Origin: Epiperipatus broadwayi
Lineage: Eukaryota > Onychophora > Udeonychophora > Euonychophora > Peripatidae
NCBI GenBank assembly: GCA_028023455.1
Contig: JAQFVV010000503.1
Coordinates: forward strand, 122,001 to 186,000
Length of the DNA: 64,000 bases
Direction: 5' to 3'
Position numbers and translations under genes: made by a program
Notes under the pieces: model-generated
Databases searched by the model: none
Seen by the model: only the letters and a program-made list of their open reading frames with translations
What the model was told of the DNA's origin: nothing
Shown: one piece after another, positions 48,690 to 59,572 of the stretch
Position numbering within the stretch: position 1 is the first letter of the stretch
Layout: each line of letters begins with the position of its first letter

Positions 48690-49290
48690 CTATGGTGGTT
48701 TGAGCCAATATGTTCCTGATAGAGATATTTTAAATGCTTTCTCTGGCTAAGCATTTAACACAAAGCTTGTTGAGGAATTGACAATCCTCATTGTTTAAAA
48801 CTTACAAGCTTAAGAGAATAGGGTCATGTGATCTATAGTTTATATTTTGACTATTTATAGTCTCTGCCTTAAGTCTTATGCAATTTTATACTGCTAAGAC
48901 TACTAATATATGGTATTTCTGAAGATCTATCAGGCCCATATAGCTATTTGAGTTGGATAGCTGGGTTTGAAGACATGTAGGTGTCAGAAAATTTCAGATT
49001 TTCCACTCAATAGATAACTTTTAGTTAAATGCTGGCTTTGGGTTGGTATTTTTAGATCTAGTGTCTGAATCTATCCTGACACCTCTCTGAGGAGTTCCAA
49101 AGCATGAAACCATGGTCAGGAGTTTGGGGGGGGGGTTCCCGACAGAGATATTTTAAATTCTTTCTCTGGTTAAGAATTTAACACAAAGCTTGTTGAGGAA
49201 TTGGCAATCCTTATTGTTTATAACTTACAAGCTTAAGAGAAAAGGGTCATGTGATTTATGACTCTTATTTTGACTATTAAGTTAATGTAT
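48690..49290 (+). repeat. Retrozyme-like tandem repeat, subfamily B
   Basis: A full unit (about 48690-49117) is followed by the first 170 bp or so of a second. The AGAGATATTTTAAAT...TTTCTCTGG block recurs at 48721 and 49144, a period of 423 bp. Shared landmarks with subfamily A include the AAAGCTTGTT block, ACTTACAAGCTTAAG, GTCATGTGA, ACTAATATATGG and AGGCCCATA. No frame is conserved. Confidence 0.82.
49080..49124 (+). ncRNA. Hammerhead ribozyme, subfamily B
   Basis: CTGAGGA lies at 49087-49093, GAAA at 49106-49109, stem III ACC-AT-GGT at 49109-49116, and cleavage is predicted after C49117. Stem II (GTTCC...GCAT) is imperfect, and stem I pairs only partly. Confidence 0.6.
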
Positions 49291-49299
49291 TTTAATTTT

Positions 49300-50037
49300 T
49301 GTTGTTTATATTGTGACAATCCAGGTTTTTTACCAGAAGAGGGGGAATGTATCTAACTACTGTCAGAATTACGGTTTTCCATGGTTAGTGTCCTTTGACA
49401 AAGTTGAGACTCTATCATTACAATTCTTTGGTTGAGAGGCTCATCTAACTTGTCAATTCAGTCCTATAGTGTGACTATGATGTCAACTAGTTTGTTGAGA
49501 ATATTTTATCTAGGATGTTTTTGGTTACTGTCAAGACTATCTTGTCCTCAAGTCATTTGAGGTGATGGTCAAAAGCTCCCAGTGTCCTATCTCATGACGC
49601 TGGTTTAAGGTTCTGCACTGTGGAGAGTTGGTATACCCTTGTATGTGCATTATATAACTCTTTTTGGATCCCCAATCTTGTATCTTTTCCTGTTTTGCAT
49701 GCATCTCATATTTAAAGACCTCTTGGCTTTTGTACATTTTATTGCACTTGATATTCCCAATGTTGCTATCTTTGAATTCTATAAGCTATTTGCTGATATT
49801 TTAAATCCTTCACATCAATTTCATTCTTTAGGTTGCCAAGTGTCTGTTTTATTTCAGAGTTGTCTCTCTGAATGCTATCCAAGTTGAGGGACAATTGTTC
49901 TATATCTGGGGACAACCTAGTTACTACATTTCCTATGTTGTAGTGGTCAATCTTAGCCCAAGATTAAGCTTCACTATTCTACCACTTAATGAGCACTAGC
50001 CCAATATCAAATCCTACATGTCGTCCCACTTTTTTTA

Positions 50038-50040
<3 letters not shown>
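49300..50040 (-). pseudogene. Coiled-coil gag/ORF1-like relic
   Basis: At about 49930-49770 the minus strand encodes a heptad-rich stretch (L-S-P-D-I-E-Q-L-S-L-N-L-D-S-I, then I-K-Q-T-L-G-N-L-K-N-E-I) before stops. It looks like the coiled-coil part of a retroelement gag or LINE ORF1. The frame at 49737-49537 continues nearby without a recognisable domain. Which family it belongs to is unknown. Confidence 0.4.

Positions 50041-50095
<55 letters not shown>
50041..50095. repeat. (TA)n microsatellite
   Basis: Uninterrupted TA run of 55 bp. Confidence 0.97.
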
Positions 50096-50097
<2 letters not shown>

Positions 50098-51358
50098 TTG
50101 TATGTGTATTTCTGAGAAGCATATACAAATTTTATAAATATAAGTTGAATAAAAAATCCTTTAATTATTTCAGTATTATTAATGTCAATAGATGCAGCTC
50201 AGATATATACATATATTACAAGAGCATATGTACATAATCGCAGATATTAAATGTTGTAAATAATTTTGTATATTTTAAAATTATATTTTTTTTACTTTGC
50301 AATTATATTTTTTTGTAATCACATAAAAATTCAAGATGGAAGATGCAACTGCTGATTTTCCAAAAGTAATTAAAAGGATAGACACATTATATTGTTTCAG
50401 GGTTTTAAAATAAGTTTTACTTAAAGTTTTAATATATGTAAATAAATCATTTTTTTATAGCGTAATGCTGTGTTAAATATTAAAGTTTTAATGAAAGTGA
50501 AATTAAAACAAAGCTAATGGATTTTACTTTAGTTGCAAACATTTTGGTCAAATCTATTTCCAATCTGGAAATTGATTTAAATTTATTTTTGGACAGTTAT
50601 CTCATGATGACATCTCCAAAAACAATGGACAAAATATTTTTTTTAGATAAAAGATTACAGTTGGGCTAGAAATTTCACTAAAACCATTCTTTAAATACAT
50701 TGAAAGCTGTATAAATACTGCTGAAAATCTATTGTATTAGAGTTTGGTCTACTGTTGTGGCCCAAGCTGCCTTTCCCTCAATCTTTAACCTGTCTCCTTA
50801 CCATGCAGTGGTATAGCTCCTTCCAATTAAAAGTGCCCATGCTGTTAGAGAACTGCCAAGGTCAAGAAGAAATGTCTTCAACCTAATTAGAATCTGCCTG
50901 CCCCAAAAGTCAAGGAATGCCACCTCAACACAAGATTCAGCTGCACCATCATTCTGGAGGTTCATGAGGTAACAATCCTGAGTTCTATCTAATGAATCTT
51001 AAAATTAATGTTTCTTTTTTTATGTTGAATCTCTTTTAACTCACTAACTGGCGAGTATGTTAACCTAACTTTCTAGTTTCTGTATATCAATTCAACCTAA
51101 ACTAATCCTAATGTATATTCTTTCATTCATCTCTTACTTATTATTCCTGTAATTTTGTATGGTAATAATTTATTATTGATAATATGTATATATTTTCATT
51201 TAATTTCTATCTATAAATGTCAGTCAAACCCAGTCTTATGAGCTTCATCTATATCCCACTGTGGAATAGAGAGGGGGAAAGAAAGTAATCGATTATTTCA
51301 TTTTATTCATTTCTAAATAGCTTGTAAGGTTGAGTTTCTCTTTTTAATGAATATATGC
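50096..51358. other. Non-coding stretch with a less AT-rich island
   Basis: At 50750-51000 the composition is more balanced than nearby DNA, but no frame or motif is recognised. Confidence 0.4.
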
Positions 51359-51464
51359 ATTAAAATAGTTTATTGTTAATTTATACAAAATGTATAAATA
51401 AGATCCACCCAGATTGGAAAAATATTTATACATTTTGTATAAATTAACAATAAACTATTTTAAT
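51359..51464. repeat. Perfect 42-bp inverted repeat
   Basis: Arms 51359-51400 and 51423-51464 are exactly complementary over 42 bp, with a 22-bp spacer containing AGATCCACCCAGATTGG. The lack of mismatches suggests recent origin. Confidence 0.95.
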
Positions 51465-52731
51465 GATCTTGGTGTCTGTTTTGATTTTATTGATTTCTTT
51501 ATTTAATCGTCATCACCAAAAGTTGGTGACACATTTTATTTTGTTAGTCGCACTCATAAGTGAGCAAATTTGTTTTTTTTTAAAAATATGTTAAATAAAA
51601 TGGGATTAATTCAAGAAGGGGGAGAAATGCACACTTTATTAATTATAATTATAATTGCTTATTAGTGACGTTATTGTATATGAGTCATTATTTAAACATG
51701 TCATTATATATATATAACCATTTAAAGCTTTATTTTATTAGTAAATCCAATAATTTAATGTTTGGATAGTCGCGGTGCTAGCATATGTCCTCTTATATAG
51801 ATATTTTATTGTTTGGTTCACATCTGTTCTTACTTTTGCCCTGGAAGATTCCAAAGTCTCTTGTGGTTTTGCATTCTTCATCTGAATATCTTTCATTATC
51901 TTGCTCAGATTCATTCGTACCTTCACTCTGGAGAATCTCAATGATTATTTTCTTGTTTAAAACAGGGGTATAATCTACATGCTGGAACAAGTGAGTTAGT
52001 GTAGTTGAAAGCACTGTATGAATCACCCACCATACATTGGACCATGACAACTTCCTATCTACCTCTCCATGAGGTATCGCTCCACCTGAAGCAGGTATAC
52101 CATCATCCAATAGAAGAATGATGAACCTTTCTCAGCTAAAGTTGTCATATTTCTCTTCGATGATATATATGCTAGCTCGACAATTCTTTATATTTCATTT
52201 CCCCACCTGTTTAATAAAATATAATGTAATGATATGAGATAATGAATCCTTTACATCTCTAAATATTTTTCATTGAAGTTCTTAGTGCCAACCATTCTGA
52301 AGCTTTCCTCCCTTTTTTTAAAATAAGCTTTTGTCATATTTGTAAAGTTTTGCTAAATATCTATCTTTAAATGTTGTAAATGAAAATAAATATCTGTTTT
52401 AGTATAATTACAAATAACAATGTATCTCGTTTAAATGTTGTAAATAAATGTAATAAATGCTGAATAAATATATGTATCATAATGCCAAGGGCAATCTAAC
52501 AAAGTTATAGAAATAGCGAAACTTCTTTATTATGTTACTTCTTAATGTGTATAACATCCATCAAACACCCAGATTCATATTTTTATGTAAAAATAAATAC
52601 AACCTGATTTCCGAATATACTTTATGTATTGTAATACCGCATTAGATCTATACCTGTCAATCTATAAATAATTAATTAAAGATTGCCAAATACTTATAAA
52701 TAAAAGAAAGTGAATATTACATGAAGTTGGT
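51465..52731. other. Non-coding stretch, one unassigned frame
   Basis: A 105-residue minus-strand frame (51793-52110) contains DDGIPASGGAIPHGEVDRK and an acidic tail. It matches nothing I recognise and may be chance or part of an old element. Confidence 0.35.
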
Positions 52732-52732
52732 A

Positions 52733-52804
<72 letters not shown>
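52732..52804. repeat. (TA)n microsatellite, interrupted
   Basis: Two TA runs separated by TTATATAA. Confidence 0.95.
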
Positions 52805-52809
<5 letters not shown>

Positions 52810-52962
52810 TAATTCAGAGTGTTTAAATCTTATTGATGTATTTATATATGACTTTTAAATCATATCTTGGGTTCACTCAGTATCTCACCAACATCATCAT
52901 CAGCTGAGATCTCATGTAAAATGTTGTAGCACCAGGTCTGCAAATAATGAATTTATGTGGTA

Positions 52963-53340
52963 TCACTGTAAGTGTTTTCCATAGTGTTGCAGATTTGGGG
53001 AATGGGCAAATAGGTTAGAATTCATCATTGCTCCTGACCTGTGTATCTCAGGCATGATTGGATTTGGGGTACTTTTGCTCTGATTCCAAGTCTTGTTGGA
53101 TGGACATACATTTTTGACCAGTACAATATTTATTTTCAGATCTGATCTGACACTATTCTCATACAATTTCAACTTTTCTTCCATGAGGATCATCCTGTTA
53201 CTGATTTTTTTTTCATCTTCATTTTCATATTACTCATATTACTAGTCATTTTTACTTCTATGCTGTTCATATCTGCCTTAATGCTATCCTTATTGGACTG
53301 GTCAAGTCTGTACATTCATGTAACAGAACCTAGAATCCAG
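52963..53340 (-). pseudogene. Coiled-coil gag/ORF1-like relic
   Basis: The minus strand encodes D-S-I-K-A-D-M-N-S-I-E-V-K-M then a lysine-methionine-rich run. A likely frameshift at an A run (about 53203-53212) follows, then E-E-K-L-K-L-Y-E-N-S-V-R-S-D-L-K-I. It has the helical, charged look of a retroelement ORF1 or gag N-terminus. No nucleic-acid-binding motif was seen. Confidence 0.35.
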
Positions 53341-54059
53341 ACAAAAGAACCAAAGCCTACCAGACTAGGATTGTGACATTCCAAATCCGACCACACTTCA
53401 ACTGTTTTGCTAGTACTCCATGATTCAAAATCCTATGAATGACCCCACTTGAAGTTATATGTAGTATACAATTCTATCCATGGACAGCATAGAGCAGAAA
53501 GAAATGTGAGAACTCCTGGCTACCAAATGCTATTACTTAAAATCTAATACTATTTCTAATAAAGATTTATTAATGCATAGATTTATAAACAAATAGGATC
53601 AATAATTTCAATTAGATTGAATAAATGATATCAAGAAACATTAAATTTAATGGTATATTTATTGCAATAGTAAATCATAAATCAAGCAATACATATATAA
53701 AATTACCAGAGTATGGAAACGCTGGCATTTGGATTGATAAAGAGATAACACATTCTCTTCTTACAATTTAATTGAAGGATGAGATTATATGAGCAATAAT
53801 TAATGTTTATAACATATTCACATGTTATGAGTTTACTTACAAATAATACATAAATAATTACGATGTTATGTCTGTCAATAGAGTTACGCCAACTCCTAAT
53901 TAACTTGTGGCTGTTGTTATACATATAAGTAATTATACTAAGCCTTGATTAAACTAATAATACATTTATCATTACAAATCTTATATTATATTAAAGAAGA
54001 GCATATAACCAGCTCAAACATCTCTAGATCGAACCTGGCTTTCAACAGACTTTTCAAAT
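53341..54059. other. AT-rich non-coding stretch
   Basis: Nothing recognised. Confidence 0.4.
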
Positions 54060-54232
54060 CAATGCTGAAAGTGATATATATGTGATAATCAAAACAAGTT
54101 ATAAATTTTGTAACTTGCTTTTAAGGTTGAATTTTATGATCACTAGATGGAGTTTACCAGTCAGCTCCAAAAAAGCTCTGTTTACATAAATGCCGAAAGA
54201 GATAGAATTCAAAATCTCTATCATTGTCACCC

Positions 54233-54287
54233 ACCTCCAGACCAGCTGGTTTTAAGCTTATTGGCTCATGTCAGTCAGTGAAGGGCT
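54233..54287 (-). ncRNA. Hammerhead-like ribozyme, subfamily C, minus
   Basis: On the minus strand the order is CACTGA, a TGAGCC-AATAA-GCTT hairpin, AAAACCAGCTGGTC and TGGAGG. Stem III ACC-AGCT-GGT and the GTC cleavage triplet are intact (cleavage after the base at 54240). The CTGANGA core is disrupted by an insertion, so activity is unlikely. Confidence 0.5.
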
Positions 54288-54610
54288 GGGAGACTAGAAA
54301 CTAGACCTGATTAAAAACTAGATCTAAAATACTAACTCCAAAGTCAGCACTTATCAAAACACATTTCTATCAATTTGAAAGCATGAATTTATTAGACATG
54401 TAAATGTCTTCAAACTCAGCCTAACAAATCACATAGCTATATGGATCTGAAATCAGTTCAGTTTCAACATATAGTAAAAGCCTCTGCAATATATAACATT
54501 GCAAAAACCTTCAAAGGTACATTTATGATAATCAAAACAAGTTATAAATTTCATAACTTGCCTTTAAGCTTGCATTTTATGATCATTAAATGGACTAGTT
54601 TCTAGTCTCC

Positions 54611-54664
54611 CAGCCTTTCACTGACATGCACCGATAAGTTCAAAACCAGGTGACCTGGAGGTAG
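54611..54664 (+). ncRNA. Hammerhead-like ribozyme, subfamily C, plus
   Basis: CACTGACATG, a degraded stem II, AAAACCAGGTGACC and TGGAGG. Stem I pairs CTTTCA with TGGAGG (two wobbles). The core is damaged as in the minus copy. Confidence 0.45.
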
Positions 54665-54748
54665 GCAACAATGATAGAGATTTTGAATTCTATCTCTTTC
54701 AGCATTTATATAAACACAGCTTGTTTGGAGCTGATTGGTAAGCTCCAT

Positions 54749-54769
54749 ATATATATATATATATATATG
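54749..54769. repeat. (TA)n microsatellite
   Basis: About 20 bp of TA between subfamilies C and D. Confidence 0.9.
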
Positions 54770-55125
54770 ATAAACAAAAATGCAAGTTAAAAAACTTGCT
54801 AACGCTTGTATTTATGTCCACAGATGGCGTCCTACCAAGACTGCCAATCAAGCGTGTTTTGTTTACATAAACGTCAGAGTAGTTAGTATTCACTATCTCT
54901 AACTATAATTCCACTTTCAGATCATGATAGAAATTGTTTCATAAACGCTCAGAGTTTGTATTCAGATCTAGTTTCTTTATTCCTGTCTTTCACTGACGAT
55001 AGCAAATAGCTTGAAATCATGATCTGAAAGTGGAATTATAGTTAGAGATAGTGAATACTAACTACTCTGACGTTTATGTAAACAAAACACGCTTGATTGG
55101 CAGTCTTGGTAGGACGCCATCTGTG

Positions 55126-55128
<3 letters not shown>
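54770..55128. repeat. Retrozyme-like repeat, subfamily D, head-to-head units bounded by (TA)n
   Basis: A minus-oriented partial unit (54770 to about 54931) and a plus-oriented partial unit (about 54960-55128) share about 105 bp of identical sequence in inverse orientation: 54821-54925 and 55025-55128. This gives the same N-terminal peptide in two spurious open frames. GTTTATGTAAACA and CGCTTGATTGG match the GCATTTAT.TAAACA and GCTTGTTTGG landmarks of subfamily C. Confidence 0.85.
54987..55030 (+). ncRNA. Hammerhead ribozyme, subfamily D, near complete
   Basis: Stem I is six perfect pairs, CTTTCA (54987-54992) with TGAAAG (55025-55030). The core CTGACGA is at 54993-54999. Stem II has AGC/GCT pairs around AAATA with a T-T mismatch at its base. 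GAAA lies at 55013-55016, stem III is ATC-AT-GAT (55016-55023), and C55024 is the cleavage residue. All invariant core bases are present. This is the most complete hammerhead in the window. Confidence 0.8.

Positions 55129-55170
<42 letters not shown>
55129..55170. repeat. (TA)n microsatellite
   Basis: About 42 bp of TA bordering subfamily D. Confidence 0.96.
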
Positions 55171-55172
<2 letters not shown>

Positions 55173-55273
55173 TATAGAGGATTTGAACTCAGATTTTCAA
55201 GCACCCTTCAACTATCCACACTATCTCTATACTTACAATTAAACTCCCAGGTTTGTGAAGAGTGCCTGGTTTT

Positions 55274-55276
<3 letters not shown>

Positions 55277-55366
<90 letters not shown>
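55277..55366. repeat. (TA)n microsatellite
   Basis: About 90 bp of uninterrupted TA, bordering the PLE palindrome. Confidence 0.97.
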
Positions 55367-55368
<2 letters not shown>

Positions 55369-56153
55369 AAACTACCCCAAATCCAAAATTAAACCAGACC
55401 AGCATAAAAATAATATTAAAACACAACCTAAGGTTTCACTGCTACAAGCAGACTTCTCAACTGTAAAGAACTATAAAAACTACACAATATATATAATATT
55501 AAAAACTACCCACAAATCCATTCACTTCCCATCCACCCTTAATATTAAAAGAACTCTTAAATAAGTTAATTGCTTCAGACTAATAAATTTTCAATAATAA
55601 AGACTCTAATTCTTTTTTTGATTTCATTTCTCTCAAAAAAGATAACCTTAGCTTCATCAAAATTAATAGTGTGGCCTGTATTTTTTTCATGGACATACAA
55701 AGCAGAACTAAGATATCTATTTTTAACTCTACTTTTATGAACCTTTATTCTTTATTTTTTTATTTATTGCTTTGTATGTCCATGAAAAAGATACAGGCCA
55801 CACTATTGATTTTGATGAAGCTAAGGTTGTCTTCTTTGAGAGAAATGAAATCAAAAGAAGAATTAAAGAGTCTTTATTATTGAAAATTTATTATTCTGAA
55901 GCAATTAACTTATTTAAGAGTTCTTTTAATATTAAGGGTGGATGGGAAGTGAATGGATTTGTGGATAGTTTTTAATATTATATATATTGTGTAGTTTTTG
56001 TAGTTCTTTACACTTGAGAAGTCTGCTTGTAGCAGTGAAACCTTAGATTGTGTTTTAATATTATTTTTATGCTGGTCTGGTTTAATTTTGGATTTGGGGT
56101 AGTTTTGATTTTATATTGACTAGTTTAGCTTTATGCTTGTAATGTATGTGCAA
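55367..56153. mobile_element. Palindromic pair of Penelope-like element 3' ends
   Basis: Left arm (55367-55704, element reading minus) and right arm (55769-56107 and on to 56153, element reading plus) are inverted copies of the same PLE 3' end, separated by 64 bp. In the right arm, 55772-55975 encodes the C-terminal residues of a PLE endonuclease: H-T-I-D-F-D-E-A-K-V, then E-R-N-E-I-K-R-R-I-K-E-S, ending W-E-V-N-G-F-V-D-S-F. The left arm has the same text with frameshifts. The 3' ends point outward into (TA)n on both sides. Both copies are 5' truncated at nearly the same point. Confidence 0.82.
55425..55460 (-). ncRNA. Degenerate hammerhead-like motif in PLE 3' region
   Basis: The minus strand reads TTGAGAA where CTGANGA is expected, a GTCTGC/GCAG hairpin, TGAAA, and ACC-TTA-GGT. 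The matching plus copy lies at about 56013-56050. Two core changes make activity unlikely. Confidence 0.35.
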
Positions 56154-56173
56154 ATATATATATATATATATAT
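56154..56173. repeat. (TA)n tract at the LTR element boundary
   Basis: A TA run. Its last bases (ATAT) match those after the other end of the LTR element (62870-62873). Confidence 0.9.
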
Positions 56174-57735
56174 TGTACTGGGTCGAACCGCTGAAACCAC
56201 CTACTTATGTGTATATATAAGTTTTGGGCCGGTTTCAAACTCCTTCATAATACATTTATAATCTTATAAAGGACATGTGAACAAACCGGCATGTTCAAGC
56301 AAAATGGGAGATCTTATTGATAGTTTTAACTATCAACAATGGCCCATCTCAGCTGCTAGATTCAAACCCCTATTATCCAAATACTTTATTTGTTTCGGGG
56401 TAAACCCCTGGGGCACCAGCTAGTCTGAAGACTAACATATTCGGGCAGTAGGCTCATAATCCAGCCATCAAAACATTCCCTAAAACTAGCTCAGTCTAAT
56501 TTTAAATGACTAAATTTAAACATCTTTATAAATCTGATTTAACACACGCACATTTTTAAAGTAACATTTCTAAACTAGTTTACATATTCTTGTAGATTTT
56601 AATAGTAGAAAACTGGTATTTATCTAATTTAACTAATAACACTGATATAATGATCACACACATATTAACTCATATAGCATTCACAAATATAATAATAAAG
56701 CATTAATATCATTTGAAACTTAAACACACATATCAATAGTTCATTTTATGTATGATAGAGTTCATATAATTTGAATCTTGAATATTTACGAATTACAGCA
56801 GTGGCTACTACGTATAAATGATAATAAATAAATGTTTACCTAGGATTTTTGGAATGGGGATATTGCTTGTTTTTGGCTGCTTCTGATGGATTATATCTAA
56901 CCAGTTAGATTGGGACATTTCTGGAAGAGATTTTATGCTAATCCATTGGTCTTATTCTTGAAGACAGTTGAACAGTTCACGGAGGGTTTCTGAGTTGTTA
57001 TGCAGACATTATTTCACAGGCAGGTTTTGATGACCTTGTTGGACTAAAAAGGCTGAAGCACGAGTGTATATTTCCAAAAGTTTCTCAACAATGCATTTTT
57101 GTTTCTAGATACATAATAGAAATGCACTGTTATCTCAAAACTGAAACAAGATTGTCACTGCAAACTAGACTGAAAACTGACTCAATTAATTGTCCGATAA
57201 CAAAAAAAGTCTATTTATACCTGTGACATGTTGACCATGTAATATTCTCCAGCAAATATCTGTCAAATTTCATTGGTAATTAATCCTATGACAACGTGTT
57301 TTTTGATTGATTGTTTAGTTAGTAGTAGCTATTTCAAAACATGTTGTTTTTATATCTTTAATTAGTAGCACTGTGCTTTTTTTAAATATATTTTTCATTT
57401 ATTTATAATATTTAATACTGATACATTTATTTTACATTTGCACGCACATATATAATTTTATTCTACACATCAAAACTAGTTTTAATACTATTTTTTTTTA
57501 TTCAGTACAAATGAAAAGAGATTTATATTTTGAAGCTTTTAATTTATAATAATAACATTCTTTAACTTTTATGAACTCTTAGTTTTATCTTTTCTAAACA
57601 AAACTCCCCCTCTCCCCTTTTAATCAATTAATTTCTATTTTTTTTTCAAACTCTTTTACGAATGATTTTTTTTATTTTAATAATTTTTTTAGAGAAAATT
57701 ATTTTATATACATGTGCCAATTTGGCCTTGGCACA
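56174..57735 (-). repeat. 3' LTR (1562 bp)
   Basis: It aligns throughout with 61337-62869, with numerous small differences, so it is clearly older than the 14-21 kb element. It retains a TATA box. Confidence 0.9.
57175..57219 (-). promoter_or_regulatory. LTR promoter (TATA box and initiator)
   Basis: The minus strand carries TATAAATAG (57211-57219) and an initiator-like TCAGTT (57175-57180). This is the copy in the 3' LTR; the 5' LTR lacks the TATA part. Confidence 0.5.
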
Positions 57736-57737
57736 TT

Positions 57738-57755
57738 ACACCCCCACCATTTTAG
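57738..57755 (-). promoter_or_regulatory. Polypurine tract
   Basis: The minus strand reads ATGGTGGGGGTGTAA just before the 3' LTR. Confidence 0.6.
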
Positions 57756-59570
57756 AGTAAAATGCATCATTTTTGACCATTTTATCTCTTCAATTTTAAT
57801 TCTTGACTCTAAAGATTTATTAATTTATTATTTTTCTAAGTTAGCTTTTTAATATCTTTTACTTAACATACAAAGGGCAATCTGTTTTGACTATCCTTTC
57901 CTTCTATCTATGCTGAATACATTGCTCACAATGATCTAAATCATGGATAATGACCACCGGGACAAACTAATTTTGTGGCACAGGGATCTTTTGGAAATGA
58001 TGCGGAAGCAGATTTGCTGACTTACACCGACTTACACATGTATAAAATCGAAACTTTATTTGCCGATTCTTTTGATCGGACTTGGAAAAAGAAAGGGTCA
58101 CTGCGAAATAGCAGGAATTTTCAACTGACCATTTTTGATTTATGCTTTGGAAAAAGGAATGATCCCTGACAAGTCTGTTATGGGTACTAAAATTTATCCA
58201 GTCGTCAGTTTTAAACTTATCCTTAACTAAACTTATTTCTATACTACCCTCATTCCCTTTTGCTTTAGATAAATTCCTACACCTGTGTATACGTGCAGAA
58301 TAAGTCTACACCTACTAATATTCTAGATATCGAATTATTACTGGACTTGCTTACAGGGAATCTATAATAAATAAATCCATTTTTGCATGCATCATAAGGT
58401 TCAGCAGTGCCAAGAAAATAACCTAAAAGGATATCTGGATAAATACATTTAAGATACACATCATGAGGTATCGTATTTACCAAATATTACTAGTGTATGT
58501 GCGCATATATACACATGTATACTTATACACTAATAATACACCTTAGATTAACTTTACATTTTTATTATTAATCTTACACTATTTATTTATATTACAATAT
58601 TTTTTACAACCCTTATTTTTAAATCATTATGAACATCTTTATTTAACATGCGTGTAGTCAATAAATAAATAAAAAATCGATTAGTTTATTACGAGTCATT
58701 CTTCATTATTATTTACTATAGATATATTTACGCTTATTTATTTAACCTGATTTTATCGATTTTATTTTAACTATTTGACCTACTTATTTATTTACGAACA
58801 TTTTTGTTGATTAATATGTGCGTTGATCACTTTTCCTAAGTATTGACCACTTCAAATTCTTATTTTTCTAGAGTGCATTTTTAGTTTTTATTTTCATCAT
58901 TAGGTAATAAATGTAATGTTAACATTAGTAGGCAGCAAAGTATAAGGCAATTTAAATACACAGATAGATTTTGTGCTGATTTAAACCACCTTTTAATTTC
59001 TTTGGCCAAATACTAGCACACACCTCAATCCTATTGAATACACTTTTTTTTTAATTTTATTTGATAATGTTTTATTTTCATTAATACGTTCATTATACAC
59101 TTATTTATTTCATTTTTATTTTTAAAGCATTATTTTTACTCTCCCTTTTTTTTTCTTTTTAAAAAAAAACATTTTCATTTTGCTTGTCTCTTGATTTACA
59201 CATTTATTTTGTTTGTGTCACGCTCCACTATGTTCTAGACTTATGAGCTGGGATATCAATATAATCGATCAGACATACTCAAGGGTTTTGACATAAATTG
59301 TTTTATAGACGCTTTGACATTTTAAACTCTAAGGTTGTTATTTTATTTTACTAAGACTAACTTTAATTGTTTTTAATTATTCAAACTAACTTGATTCTCA
59401 TTTTTACATTTGTTTAAAAAAAACTATGGGTTATTTTTATTTCATTCAACTTTGTTAAACATTTTCCATTATTCCAAGTCCATGGTCATTATAAACTAGG
59501 TCAAACCGGCAAATCCATCAGATTACATATTTTTAATTTTTGTCTGGTGGTTCTTTATTATATTTTTTTC
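57756..59570 (-). other. LTR element interior without pol
   Basis: About 1.8 kb where protease, reverse transcriptase and integrase would be expected. No such motif was found in any frame read. A plus-strand frame at 57975-58169 has no recognisable domain. Confidence 0.5.
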
Positions 59571-59572
59571 TG

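Larger units (their letters stand above)
54060..54748. repeat. Retrozyme-like repeat, subfamily C, head-to-head units
   Basis: Minus-oriented sequence (54060 to about 54595) contains two copies of a TGATAATCAAAACAAGTTAT block 451 bp apart (54077 and 54528). It is joined to a plus-oriented part (about 54600-54748). The plus part carries the ribozyme, GATAGAGATTTTGAATTCTA and GCTTGTTTGGAGCTGATTGG, then runs into (TA)n. These landmarks match subfamilies A and B in order. Confidence 0.8.

Noticed and set aside
51793-52110. 105-residue frame as a host gene
   Set aside because: No domain, splice context or conservation evidence; not distinguishable from chance.
54699-55242. Two frames sharing an identical N-terminal peptide, as if a duplicated small gene
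   Set aside because: The shared peptide is the translation of the inverted retrozyme unit and runs into (TA)n.
55208-55564. Open frames made of IYIYIY or VCVCV repeats, here and at 3613, 8180, 11151, 13786, 41988 and elsewhere
   Set aside because: They are translations of (TA)n and (TG)n microsatellites, open in every frame by composition.
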